Below are positions 35,418 through 43,281 of a DNA stretch of 43,281 bases, one piece after another. The notes beneath the pieces are model-generated. The model had not been told where the DNA came from. It saw only the letters and a list, made by a program, of their open reading frames with translations, and did no database searches. The position numbers and the translations under genes are program-made. Every line of letters begins with the position of its first letter. Position 1 is the stretch's first letter. Location: NCBI GenBank assembly GCA_028280845.1, contig JANQKZ010000059.1, forward strand, positions 1-43,281, given 5' to 3'. Source of the DNA: Opitutales bacterium. Lineage in GTDB: Bacteria; Verrucomicrobiota; Verrucomicrobiia; Opitutales; JABSRG01.

Positions 35418-36578
35418 ATGGTCATTTCCCGCCCTACGCATACCCAACCGTGGTGTTCACCTCCCCCGGAAGCCATACTCGCCCTCCACCAGGCGACGGA
35501 AGTGGATGCGCTCTGGATCGCCATCCGTGACCTGCTATCGCAAAGTTTTATCTGTACCCGAATCACCTTGTTTCTCGGTCACTTGGGGTTAAGTGAGGCA
35601 CGACAGGTATTCACCGATCCGCCCATTCACGATAGCAAGGCCTGGTTTGAACAGCGGGGGAAAATCAACCCGTTCAGCGACTTCATTGAAGATAATCCAG
35701 AGGTTCCCATCTATCGGTTTACGGATATCACCGGAAGCAAAGAGGCCTTTTCCCAAACAGAATTCTATCGGAATTTTGCCAGACCCGAAGGTTGGGATAA
35801 GGGGATTTCCGGACTGTTTTGGGAGATGCGGGATATGCGGTCTATGTTCAGCATTTACCGGGGAGAAGATCAGCCGGACTTTGTGGACGAGGAAATCGCT
35901 TTTCTCCAAAGCCTCATGCCGCACATTGAGGCGGCCATGAACCATGTGCAGCAACTGCATCGCGAGCGCAGCCTGCGGCGGGTGTTTGAAGACTTTAACC
36001 GCAGCATGCCGCTACCGGTCATGCTTTTAGATTGGAAGGAGAACCTGGTTTTCGTCAATCATGAGGCTGAGCGGATTTGTGCATTCTGGAATTTTGGTCC
36101 GGAACAGGCGAAGGCGTATAACTATCGTGATACCTTCCGCATCCCCGGAGCGATCCTGGAATCTATCCGGGAAACTAAAGCCTTGATTCTCAATATTGAG
36201 CCAAAGGAACTGGACCGGTTCATTTTTCAAAAAAAAACTCTGACTTCCCCACGGCTGCCGGGAATCACCGCCACCATCTCCGTAGCCACCGCGGGGCGCA
36301 GCCTCGCCCGGCCTGGCTTTTTTATTCTGTTTGAAGAGCGTCGTAGCAGTCAAGCTGGGTCGGGGAACCAAGACGGCTTCTCCACTGTTCAACTCCTTCA
36401 CCAACTGACCCGAAGTGAGCGTGAAGTCGCCCGGTTGATCTGTGCTGGGATGAGCAATCAGGAAATCGCCGAAACGCAAAACAAAAGCGTGCTCACCGTG
36501 AAGACCCAGGTGACTTCCATCTTTCGTAAACTCGACGTTTCCAGCCGCGCAAAATTAATCGCCAAATTAATGGTATGA
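35418..36578 (+). CDS. LuxR-family transcriptional regulator
   Basis: 386 residues. The C-terminal 60 residues are a GerE/LuxR helix-turn-helix (LTRSEREVARLICAGMSNQEIAE, then SVLTVKTQVTSIFRKLDVSSRAKL). Residues about 20-185 look like a GAF-type sensory region and about 195-300 like a PAS-type fold (PVMLLDWKENLVFVNHEAE). There is no receiver domain, so a small ligand or protein signal is likelier than phosphorylation. Its stop overlaps the start of the cyanophycinase-family gene (ATGA, 36575-36578). It is divergent from TonB-dependent receptor 2, so it probably controls both. Confidence 0.88.
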   Translation: MVISRPTHTQPWCSPPPEAILALHQATEVDALWIAIRDLLSQSFICTRITLFLGHLGLSEARQVFTDPPIHDSKAWFEQRGKINPFSDFIEDNPEVPIYRFTDITGSKEAFSQTEFYRNFARPEGWDKGISGLFWEMRDMRSMFSIYRGEDQPDFVDEEIAFLQSLMPHIEAAMNHVQQLHRERSLRRVFEDFNRSMPLPVMLLDWKENLVFVNHEAERICAFWNFGPEQAKAYNYRDTFRIPGAILESIRETKALILNIEPKELDRFIFQKKTLTSPRLPGITATISVATAGRSLARPGFFILFEERRSSQAGSGNQDGFSTVQLLHQLTRSEREVARLICAGMSNQEIAETQNKSVLTVKTQVTSIFRKLDVSSRAKLIAKLMV

Positions 36579-37909
36579 ATCGACTCTTCTGGACCTCGCT
36601 TCTTCTAGCCACCCCAACCCTGGCCTTCGCTCACGGAGACCTTTTCCTCGTCGGGGGCCGCCTGGATCGAAACAATACTATAATCTATGAGACCTTTATT
36701 GAGGAAGCTGGCGGTAAGAGTGAGGCTAGGATTGCCGTGTTGACCATATCCAGCATTCCCTACGCTTGGGATGTAAACCGATACGGTAAGCAGAAAGCTG
36801 AAAAGCGGTATAACTCGAAAACGAATGGGGAGTACTATGCCGAGCTCCTGAAGAAGCATGGAGCCTCCCATGCCGAGTGGATTCCCCTCGACTGCTCCAA
36901 CCCGGATTTCGCAAACCATCCGGGTTGGGAAGATACCCTGAAGGATTATACCGGTTTCTTCTTTGGTGGTGGAGATCAATCCCGCTACATCGCCGTCCTT
37001 TATGAGCATGATTCCGAAAAAGGAAGGACGCCCACCCCCTTCATGAAAGCCCTTCAAGCCCGGGTAGAATCGGGAGCCACCGTTTTGGGAACCAGCGCGG
37101 GAAGTGCCGTTCAGTCCGGGCCTGCCATGGTCACCAGCGGAGATCCCTATTTTGGACTGGTTCATGGCATCACCGAAACAACGGGGCCGGCATACTATCA
37201 AGAATTTCTGAATGAAGACTTTGAGAATCCAGTTCACCCTGAGTTAGAAGTGGATCCCCTGGGCGGGTTGGGGTTCTTCCAATGGGGAATGATCGATACT
37301 CATTTTTCAGAACGTGGGCGCCAGGCCCGCTTAATTTATTTGGCGGCCGCCCTCGATGTGCGCCTCGGGGTTGGGGTCGACGAAAACACGGCGCTGTGGG
37401 TAAAGCGCAAAACGAAGGATAACATCCTTTTACGCGTGCTCGGAGAATCCGGCGTGCATCTGTTTGAAATCCCTGAGAGCGTGTCTGTCGACCGGAAGGG
37501 ATATCCGCGAATAAGCGGGATCCTCAATCACTATTTTGTAGCTGGGGATTCCGCTATCCTTTCGGGTCCTCCCAATGATTTTTCCGTCACCGCCTTCCTG
37601 GCTACTCCCAGTCGAGACCCAGAGGTTTTTCGCCTGTCGATGAAAGAGGAAAAGAGGGCCGACATCCTCAGTGCGCTTGAAGACAATGATGGGCGGGTAC
37701 GCTTCCCCTATCAGTTTAATAAATTAGCCGGAAAGGCAGCCGCCCTGGGAACCAGGGAACCGCCTCAGGTTCATCAAACTTCACAGAACGATCCCGTTGC
37801 TTTTGGAATCTCCTTTCGTCAGGAGGCATCCACTCAAGCCACCCCCCCTGAAGCCTCGAGTTACATCAATCTCCTTGTCGGCCTCGCCCCGGTTACTGAT
37901 ACCCCATGA
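36575..37909 (+). CDS. secreted cyanophycinase-family peptidase (S51)
   Basis: 444 residues. A signal peptide (1-19, ending TLAFA) means export. The S51 landmarks are FFFGGGDQSRY with Q135, the nucleophile S174 in GTSAGSAV, and D241-T-H243-FSERGRQAR with R247, R249 and R252. In Synechocystis CphB the same segment reads DQHFSQRGRLGR; its three arginines bind the aspartyl backbone and all are kept here, while the Gln after Asp is Thr. Cyanophycinases cut cyanophycin into beta-Asp-Arg. Intracellular CphB is about 270 residues; this one has a C-terminal extension like extracellular CphE-type enzymes. It is coupled to the LuxR gene and overlaps the YfcC-like gene tail to tail by 17 bp. Confidence 0.88.
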   Translation: MNRLFWTSLLLATPTLAFAHGDLFLVGGRLDRNNTIIYETFIEEAGGKSEARIAVLTISSIPYAWDVNRYGKQKAEKRYNSKTNGEYYAELLKKHGASHAEWIPLDCSNPDFANHPGWEDTLKDYTGFFFGGGDQSRYIAVLYEHDSEKGRTPTPFMKALQARVESGATVLGTSAGSAVQSGPAMVTSGDPYFGLVHGITETTGPAYYQEFLNEDFENPVHPELEVDPLGGLGFFQWGMIDTHFSERGRQARLIYLAAALDVRLGVGVDENTALWVKRKTKDNILLRVLGESGVHLFEIPESVSVDRKGYPRISGILNHYFVAGDSAILSGPPNDFSVTAFLATPSRDPEVFRLSMKEEKRADILSALEDNDGRVRFPYQFNKLAGKAAALGTREPPQVHQTSQNDPVAFGISFRQEASTQATPPEASSYINLLVGLAPVTDTP

Positions 37910-39488
37910 AGACTGCCAGAACAACTACCAGGGACGCGGCCAACATCAAAACGAGTTGAAATTTCCACATCACCTTCAACCAATCTACCCAGTCCACTTT
38001 GGCTACACCGAGACACCCCATGAGCGCGGCACTGGTAGGAATAATCAAGTTGGTTAAACCATCTCCCAGTTGAAAGGCGAGTACCGCAACCTGACGAGTC
38101 ACCCCTACAAGGTCGGATAAGGGTGCCATCAGGGGCATGGTTAGCGCCGCTTGACCTGAACCCGAACTCACGAAAAAATTGAAGGTGGATTGAAAGGCAA
38201 ACATGAACCAGGCCGACAGGGCCGGTCCCATATCGCCGATCCCCTGGCTGGCGAAATGCAGTATGGAATTCAGCACGGTGGGTTCCTCCGGATTATCGCC
38301 TCCCAGGATAAGCAGGATACCCTTGGCCATTCCCACGATCAGGGCAGCTCCCAACAGATCCCCGGCTCCCTTGCGAAAGGCGGCTGGAATATCATTCCAC
38401 CCCATACCCTCCAACCGGAAGAGGACTCCCACCACTCCACAGACTAATCCGATAATAAAAAACTGAGTCGCAATTTCCGGGATGTAATACTGATAGGTGG
38501 TTACTCCATAAATTACCCAAATCAGGCCCAGGATCAGGATAAAGATAACCAGGCGCTGCCCCCACCCCAGCTCCGCGCTGCTCATTTTTCCTTCCTGATA
38601 ATCCAGGTAATCGGAATCGGGTTCCACCAGGTGAACAAAATCTCTATCCTTCTGCCGGATCCCTCGCGCATACATGAGGCAAAACAGAATGCCCCCTATG
38701 GTAAAGCAGGCCCACATTCCAATTCGGAAACCAGCTCCCGAGAGGACGGGTATCCCGGCGATGCCTTGCGCTACAGCGACACTGAAGGGGTTCATCCACG
38801 AGGTGGCGAACCCGATCTGGGTGGCCGCGTAGGTTACCAGCAGCCCTGTGACCTTATCATAACCTAGAGCGACCATGAGCGGGCACACAATCATGGCGAA
38901 AGCAATCGCTTCCTCCCCCATCCCAAAGATGGCCCCCCCGAGCGAAAACAGCAGAAAGAGCACAGGGATTACGAGGTAGGCATGGCGCCCGACTTTACGG
39001 ATCACCCAGCGGATGCCAGTTTCTACCGCTCCGGTCCGCAATATAATTCCAAAGGCCCCGCCAATGACCAGGATGAACGCGACGACCCCCACGGCCGCCC
39101 CATATTTTGAACCGGAGACCAGGCCCTCAAACACAAAATTCATTACCCCTGTATCGCCCTGCCCCTCTGAGGGAAACCGGTAAATGATCCGTTCGCCCCC
39201 ATTCGCTTCGCCCCGAAACAGACTAGCCCGATGGTATACCAGGTCTCCTTCCCCATCCACCAGCATCTGAAAACTATCCGGATCCACCACCTCTCGGCTT
39301 TTGATTACCCCATCCGTTTCCACCGAGATGACCTTTGTCCCGAAGTATCCTACCGGGATGATCCATGTCAGGGCTGCCGAAAACAGAATGATCAGGAAAA
39401 GAATGATGTAGGTATCCGGCATCTGCCATGATCGTTGTGCCTTCGGGGGCTGACCATGGCTTCCTTTTTGATCACTTGAGTCGAACAT
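37893..39488 (-). CDS. YfcC/ArcD-like carrier (C4-dicarboxylate/basic amino-acid family)
   Basis: 531 residues with about twelve to thirteen hydrophobic segments. It opens with a soluble tail, then MPDTYIILFLIILFSAALTWIIPVG, the typical first helix of the YfcC group. GGAFGIILRTGAVETGI, GMGEEAIAFAMIVCPL and NPFSVAVAQGIAGIP are conserved pore elements, and FVSSGSGQAALTMPLMAPL is the second hairpin. YfcC relatives are annotated as putative arginine/ornithine or dipeptide carriers. Next to a cyanophycinase and arginine catabolism, uptake of arginine or beta-Asp-Arg across the inner membrane is the likely job. It converges with the peptidase gene; the start ATG at 39488 lies after a hairpin. Confidence 0.83.
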   Translation of the reverse strand: MFDSSDQKGSHGQPPKAQRSWQMPDTYIILFLIILFSAALTWIIPVGYFGTKVISVETDGVIKSREVVDPDSFQMLVDGEGDLVYHRASLFRGEANGGERIIYRFPSEGQGDTGVMNFVFEGLVSGSKYGAAVGVVAFILVIGGAFGIILRTGAVETGIRWVIRKVGRHAYLVIPVLFLLFSLGGAIFGMGEEAIAFAMIVCPLMVALGYDKVTGLLVTYAATQIGFATSWMNPFSVAVAQGIAGIPVLSGAGFRIGMWACFTIGGILFCLMYARGIRQKDRDFVHLVEPDSDYLDYQEGKMSSAELGWGQRLVIFILILGLIWVIYGVTTYQYYIPEIATQFFIIGLVCGVVGVLFRLEGMGWNDIPAAFRKGAGDLLGAALIVGMAKGILLILGGDNPEEPTVLNSILHFASQGIGDMGPALSAWFMFAFQSTFNFFVSSGSGQAALTMPLMAPLSDLVGVTRQVAVLAFQLGDGLTNLIIPTSAALMGCLGVAKVDWVDWLKVMWKFQLVLMLAASLVVVLAVFMGYQ

Positions 39489-39500
39489 GTCAGGTAATCA

Positions 39501-39522
39501 GGCATGAAGTGTATTTCATGCC
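39501..39522. other. hairpin in the leader of the YfcC-like gene
   Basis: GGCATGAA (39501-39508) and TTCATGCC (39515-39522) form a perfect 8-bp stem with a 6-nt loop, 12 bp upstream of the start codon at 39488. GTATATAC at 39552-39559 could supply a -10 (TATATA) for the minus strand, which would place the hairpin in the 5' untranslated region. No T-run follows, so it is more likely a translational or operator element than a terminator. Confidence 0.4.
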
Positions 39523-39585
39523 ATACGTCAAAGGAATCCCACCGGAATCCTGTATATACCACTTTAGGAGGATTGTATTGAAAAA

Positions 39586-41070
39586 TCAGGCAAACTCCCA
39601 ACCGGGCCGGACGGTTTGCTTTATCAACTGATCCATTCCTTCCCGACCCTGGGTTTTTAATTGCCGGAGATCCCAATGGATCCGCCGACCATCGACCAAT
39701 TCCACCCCAGCCGGCTCCATTCCTTTGAAGTGAGGGCCCCAGGATATTTTCTCTCCGTTCAACTGCACGGACAGGACGCCCGTCAGGACAATTTCGGTCA
39801 GGCGTGTTGAGTATTCAAAGTTCCCGCTTGCCTCGGGTCCGCCCTTAATTGCGATTATCCAATCCTCAAAGTGGCCCTGGGAGCGGGAAAGCGACTTTTC
39901 CACCTTTCTCGCGTCAGCCCGCAACTCGCGGGGAAAGACCCGGGGCGCCCCTCCGGAGCCATTCGCATGAATGATCCCTTCGCTTCCCTCAAACAGGATG
40001 CCACGATTGGTGAGCCGGAAATCATCCGGAAGTAAGGGATGGTGTGGAGGGCGGATGTTGCCGGAATACCAGTTCAGCTTTAAGGCTTGTTGATCCCCTT
40101 TGGCTGAAAAATCGAAAACACCTAATTCCGAATTGGGGGTGACCTGCCAATCATGGTCCCATTCCAGAATACCACCAGGATAAACCTGAACCAGGTCGGG
40201 TTCCTTCAGATTAAAAGCCCAAACAGCCGCATCCATATCATGGCAACCAAAGTCCCCAAGCGCGCCTGTTCCAAAGCGCCAGAAATCCCGCCAGGTCACG
40301 GGAGAAAAATACTCATGGTAGGGTATGGATTCACTTGGGCCCAACCACATATCCCAGTCGAAGCCAGCAGGTAATTTCGTGCTTGTCGTTGGAAATCCAA
40401 TCAGGCCTTTGTTCCAACGGGTGGAATGACACCAGGAATGCGCTTCCTTCACTTCGCCAATCACCCCGGCGCGCAACAGCTCCACCGTCCTCCGCATGCC
40501 CTCCGTGCTGTGACCGTAATTTCCCATCTGAGTGGCCAGGCCTGTCTCCGCTGACAACTTCCGGATGTAGCTGTTCTCCCAAAGATTGTGCGTTAGCGGT
40601 TTTTCACAATACACATGCTTTCCCGCCTTCATTGCGTGGGAAACGACATAGGCATGCGTATGGTCAGGCGTTGAACAGACGATGCCATCTATTTCCGGTT
40701 GCTGCTCAAGCATGTCATGGAAATCTGCATACACTCCCACTTTATAGTTTGGATAGTCCCGCCTGTAGTGATCCGAAATTAATTGGGAGACGGGACCCCG
40801 ACCGGCTTCGCTTTTATAGTAAAAAGCATTCAAGTCCCAGTATTCGGCTGGATCGGCGATCGCGACAATCTGAGCATCCTTCAGCTTGAGAAACTCGTTG
40901 GTGTTGTGCCGACCTTGGCCTCCCACCCCCACCATGCCAAGCAACACCTTTTCACTGGGCGGCGTGTAACCGGTTCCTCCGAGAACGTGCCGTGGAATGA
41001 TCATGGGGAAGCCTACGGCGGTGGCAGTTAAGGTGGCTTTTTTCAGGAATGAGCGACGGGTAACAGACAT
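39586..41070 (-). CDS. Gfo/Idh/MocA family oxidoreductase with Tat signal
   Basis: 494 residues. TRRSFLKK at 4-11 followed by a hydrophobic stretch is a twin-arginine export signal, so it acts in the periplasm. The Rossmann part begins GMVGVGGQGRHN (46-57). The catalytic EKP motif is CEKPLTHN with K157. FGTGALGDFGCHDMDAAVW follows the usual substrate-domain style. Exported members of this family are abundant in Planctomycetes and Verrucomicrobia and act on sugars, often in polysaccharide or sulfated-sugar breakdown. It is divergent from a sulfatase across 44 bp, which supports a sugar substrate. Confidence 0.9.
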   Translation of the reverse strand: MSVTRRSFLKKATLTATAVGFPMIIPRHVLGGTGYTPPSEKVLLGMVGVGGQGRHNTNEFLKLKDAQIVAIADPAEYWDLNAFYYKSEAGRGPVSQLISDHYRRDYPNYKVGVYADFHDMLEQQPEIDGIVCSTPDHTHAYVVSHAMKAGKHVYCEKPLTHNLWENSYIRKLSAETGLATQMGNYGHSTEGMRRTVELLRAGVIGEVKEAHSWCHSTRWNKGLIGFPTTSTKLPAGFDWDMWLGPSESIPYHEYFSPVTWRDFWRFGTGALGDFGCHDMDAAVWAFNLKEPDLVQVYPGGILEWDHDWQVTPNSELGVFDFSAKGDQQALKLNWYSGNIRPPHHPLLPDDFRLTNRGILFEGSEGIIHANGSGGAPRVFPRELRADARKVEKSLSRSQGHFEDWIIAIKGGPEASGNFEYSTRLTEIVLTGVLSVQLNGEKISWGPHFKGMEPAGVELVDGRRIHWDLRQLKTQGREGMDQLIKQTVRPGWEFA

Positions 41071-41114
41071 GTGCAGCTGGTGGTTATGTATAAGGAAAGC
41101 GGCTATTGTCTTAA

Positions 41115-42575
41115 ATGGGATGGCGCGTGCAACGCTATCTTTTGGTTTGTCTGGCCGGAGCTGCGCGAAATAATAAACCCATCCTCCGCTCCAGCATAAT
41201 CACCCTACCCCTGTTCTTCTTCGCCCTGTCCCTTTCCGGGCGAACTCCTAACATCGTCTTGATCATGGTCGATGATATGGGTTGGGAGTGCCTCAGCCCT
41301 TACGGTGGCGAGGATTACCAAACTCCAAACATAGACCGCTTGGCCAAGGAGGGAGTAGTCTTTGATCACTGCTTTTCGACTCCCCTGTGCACCCCTTCCC
41401 GTGTGAAGTTGATGACGGGAAAATATAATTTCCGAAACTACACCTATTTCGGATACCTCAATCCAGAAGAACGGACCTTCGGTCATATGTTACAGGAGGC
41501 TGGATACAAAACGGCCATTGTTGGCAAGTGGCAATTGAATGGACTATATAATGGGCTTCCGGGACACCAGGATTCGAGTCGCCCCTTGAAGGCGGGGTTT
41601 GATGAAGCGCTCTTGTGGCAAGTGACCAGGGGTAAGCACTCAAACGACGGGGGAGGTGAACGCTACTGGAACCCACCGCTGGAACACAATGGGACCTTCA
41701 TTTCGGCCGAAGAGAACTGGGGCTTGTATGGGCCCGACTTGTTTACCGATTTTATCTGCGACTTTATGCAGCGGTACCGGGATGAACCCTTCTTTGTCTA
41801 CTACCCCATGGTTCTGGTGCACGATGTCTTTGTTCCTACGCCCGACACACTGGGCGACCAACCTCTCGAAACCGCCAACATCCAGCCGGTAGATTTTGAA
41901 TCTCGAAAGAAGCACTTCAGTGCTATGGTCACCTACACCGATCATTTGCTGGGACGGATCCTTTCCCAGCTGGAGGCTCTTGGCCTATCCGAGGATACAC
42001 TGGTTCTGTTTACTGCAGACAATGGGACCGACCACAAAATTAAGTCCAACTGGAATGGGGTGGATGTTCCCGGCGGAAAAGGCGGTAGGACCGATACCGG
42101 CAACCACGTTCCCCTCCTCGCATTTTGGAAAGGAAAATCGATTCCGGGAAAACGTGTTAAGGACTTGATCGATTTTACTGATTTTTTTCCTACTCTGGCA
42201 GAAGTGGCCGGGGTAGATCTTCCCGGGGATACTTTCTTGGACGGGCAGAGTTTTCTCCACAAAATTCTTGGCAAACCCGGCCCACAACGAGCTTGGGTCT
42301 ATAACCATTATCAACCTTACTGGGGACCTACACCCGGACGCTTCCTGCGGACCCTGACGCACAAGCTTCACGGGGACGGCCGGTTCTATCACCTTGCCCA
42401 TGACCGTTTTGAGGAGTACGACTTGGCCGCGAAATCTATGAAGGCGTCGACCCTCGCAAATTACGAGGCGCTTCAGGCCCTGATGGCTCACTTCCCTGAG
42501 ATCGTGCAGGAAAAAGGAAATAACGCTGATATCCCCCGCCCAGTTTACCCGGACTGGGTCCTTTCCGAGGAATGA
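41115..42575 (+). CDS. arylsulfatase-type S1 sulfatase
   Basis: 486 residues. NIVLIMVDDMGW carries the metal aspartates D53-D54, and C92 in LCTPSR fits CxPxR and is the residue converted to formylglycine. GKWQL and FTADNGTDH complete the S1 active site. The hydrophobic segment SSIITLPLFFFALSL at 26-40 looks like a signal peptide with an unusually long n-region, so the real start may be a non-ATG codon after 41115. No in-frame ATG lies between 41115 and the active site. It removes sulfate from sulfated glycans. It needs an anaerobic-type or FGE maturase encoded elsewhere. Confidence 0.9.
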   Translation: MGWRVQRYLLVCLAGAARNNKPILRSSIITLPLFFFALSLSGRTPNIVLIMVDDMGWECLSPYGGEDYQTPNIDRLAKEGVVFDHCFSTPLCTPSRVKLMTGKYNFRNYTYFGYLNPEERTFGHMLQEAGYKTAIVGKWQLNGLYNGLPGHQDSSRPLKAGFDEALLWQVTRGKHSNDGGGERYWNPPLEHNGTFISAEENWGLYGPDLFTDFICDFMQRYRDEPFFVYYPMVLVHDVFVPTPDTLGDQPLETANIQPVDFESRKKHFSAMVTYTDHLLGRILSQLEALGLSEDTLVLFTADNGTDHKIKSNWNGVDVPGGKGGRTDTGNHVPLLAFWKGKSIPGKRVKDLIDFTDFFPTLAEVAGVDLPGDTFLDGQSFLHKILGKPGPQRAWVYNHYQPYWGPTPGRFLRTLTHKLHGDGRFYHLAHDRFEEYDLAAKSMKASTLANYEALQALMAHFPEIVQEKGNNADIPRPVYPDWVLSEE

Positions 42576-42581
42576 AACCCC

Positions 42582-43160
42582 GTGCACCGAAGCATTGATT
42601 TACCCGGCGAGGATATTCAACTCCGCACCTTCCTGAATGAAGACATCGATCCGCTTTTTGACGCGGTAGTGGAGTCCATAGACGAATTACTACCGTGGAT
42701 GAGCTGGTGTCATGAGGGGTTTTCCAAAGATGAACTGGAGCTCTTCCTCAACAACCGGGATGCAGATTGGGCCAACAAGGTCGCCTATGGGTTCGCCATC
42801 ATACGTCCAAGTGATGGCTGGATTCTGGGAACCTGTGGTATTAACTTCCCCAACTGGCAATTTCGGCTCGCCAACCTTGGGTATTGGGTAAGGAAATCTG
42901 CCAAAGGTCAGGGCATAGCTTCGAAATCTACCCGCGCAATTGCTGCCTGGGCCCTCAAAGAATTAGAGCTCAATCGCATTGAGATTGTCGTGGGGAAAGG
43001 GAACCAGGCCAGTTTTCGTGTAGGCCAGAAGGCCGGCGCCCACTACGAAGGACTGCTGAAGAACCGGCTCACTATCCGTGATCACGTCATGGATGCCCAC
43101 ATGTTTTGCTTTGTTCCGAGCGATTTTGAGATCGATCGTCAAACCCAGGGTTTTTTCTGA
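42582..43160 (+). CDS. GNAT acetyltransferase, RimJ/RimL type
   Basis: 192 residues starting with GTG 6 bp after the sulfatase stop. IQLRTFLNEDIDPLFDAV at the start, LGYWVRKSAKGQGIASKSTRAIAAW as the acetyl-CoA loop and RIEIVVGKGNQASFRVGQKAG match the RimJ/RimL group that acetylates ribosomal proteins or small amines. The substrate is not visible. The position suggests co-transcription with the sulfatase without a functional link. Confidence 0.87.
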   Translation: MHRSIDLPGEDIQLRTFLNEDIDPLFDAVVESIDELLPWMSWCHEGFSKDELELFLNNRDADWANKVAYGFAIIRPSDGWILGTCGINFPNWQFRLANLGYWVRKSAKGQGIASKSTRAIAAWALKELELNRIEIVVGKGNQASFRVGQKAGAHYEGLLKNRLTIRDHVMDAHMFCFVPSDFEIDRQTQGFF

Positions 43161-43281
43161 TTACCATCAGTCATCCCCATTTCCCTTGTCAGGGTCCGTC
43201 CAAGGGGATATTGGTTACATGCGACTTCGCCTTTTTTGTTCAACCCTAACCCCCCGATTCCATGAGTGGACCCACATCCTC
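43161..43281. other. window end with no supported gene
   Basis: A + strand ATG at 43218 and another at 43262 each leave an open frame to the window edge, but only 21 and 6 full codons are visible and show no family likeness. The beginning of another gene is possible. Confidence 0.3.

Overview
The window looks like chromosomal DNA of a Verrucomicrobiota bacterium, most likely class Opitutae. Three things suggest this: a 1038-residue TonB-dependent receptor of a style common in Opitutae, a secretome of sulfatase, GH43-like and Tat-exported Gfo/Idh/MocA proteins, and intergenic heptamer-type short repeats. The placement rests on protein style, not on a database search. Genes are dense, lie on both strands and have moderately high GC. 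I see no tRNA, rRNA, insertion sequence, prophage or CRISPR array.

Layout. 1-2627: the N-terminal part of an inositol-monophosphatase family gene, a DinB-type Y-family polymerase with an operator-like palindrome over its promoter, and a two-CBS-domain protein. 2791-8755: divergent purF and purL. 8821-11977: a fumarylacetoacetate-hydrolase family enzyme, a XerC/D recombinase and argA. 12023-16651: mpl, purD, a low-molecular-weight phosphatase and glyA. 16784-20837: dcd, a cysteine-less FmdB-like protein, cdd overlapping an unusual histidine kinase, and a Cys/His-rich permease. 21288-24404: a large TonB-dependent receptor with a C-rich leader, followed by two intrinsic terminators. 24641-27090: a MauE/DoxX protein, a 37-codon membrane mini-ORF, a DsbA-like protein and a GH43-like protein.

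27123-39488 is the most interesting part. It carries astA-astD-astB (arginine succinyltransferase pathway), a divergent isoaspartyl peptidase/asparaginase, a TonB-dependent receptor with a carboxypeptidase-regulatory-like domain, a divergent LuxR-type regulator overlapping a secreted cyanophycinase-family peptidase, and a convergent YfcC/ArcD-like carrier. Together these can be read as a route from extracellular cyanophycin (an Arg-Asp polymer) to beta-Asp-Arg, then aspartate plus arginine, then succinylated arginine breakdown. In short, it is a candidate cyanophycin-utilization locus built like a polysaccharide-utilization locus. The individual enzyme calls are strong; the joint function is inference.

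39586-43160: a Tat-exported Gfo/Idh/MocA oxidoreductase, a divergent sulfatase and a GNAT acetyltransferase. The last 120 bases hold no gene I can support.
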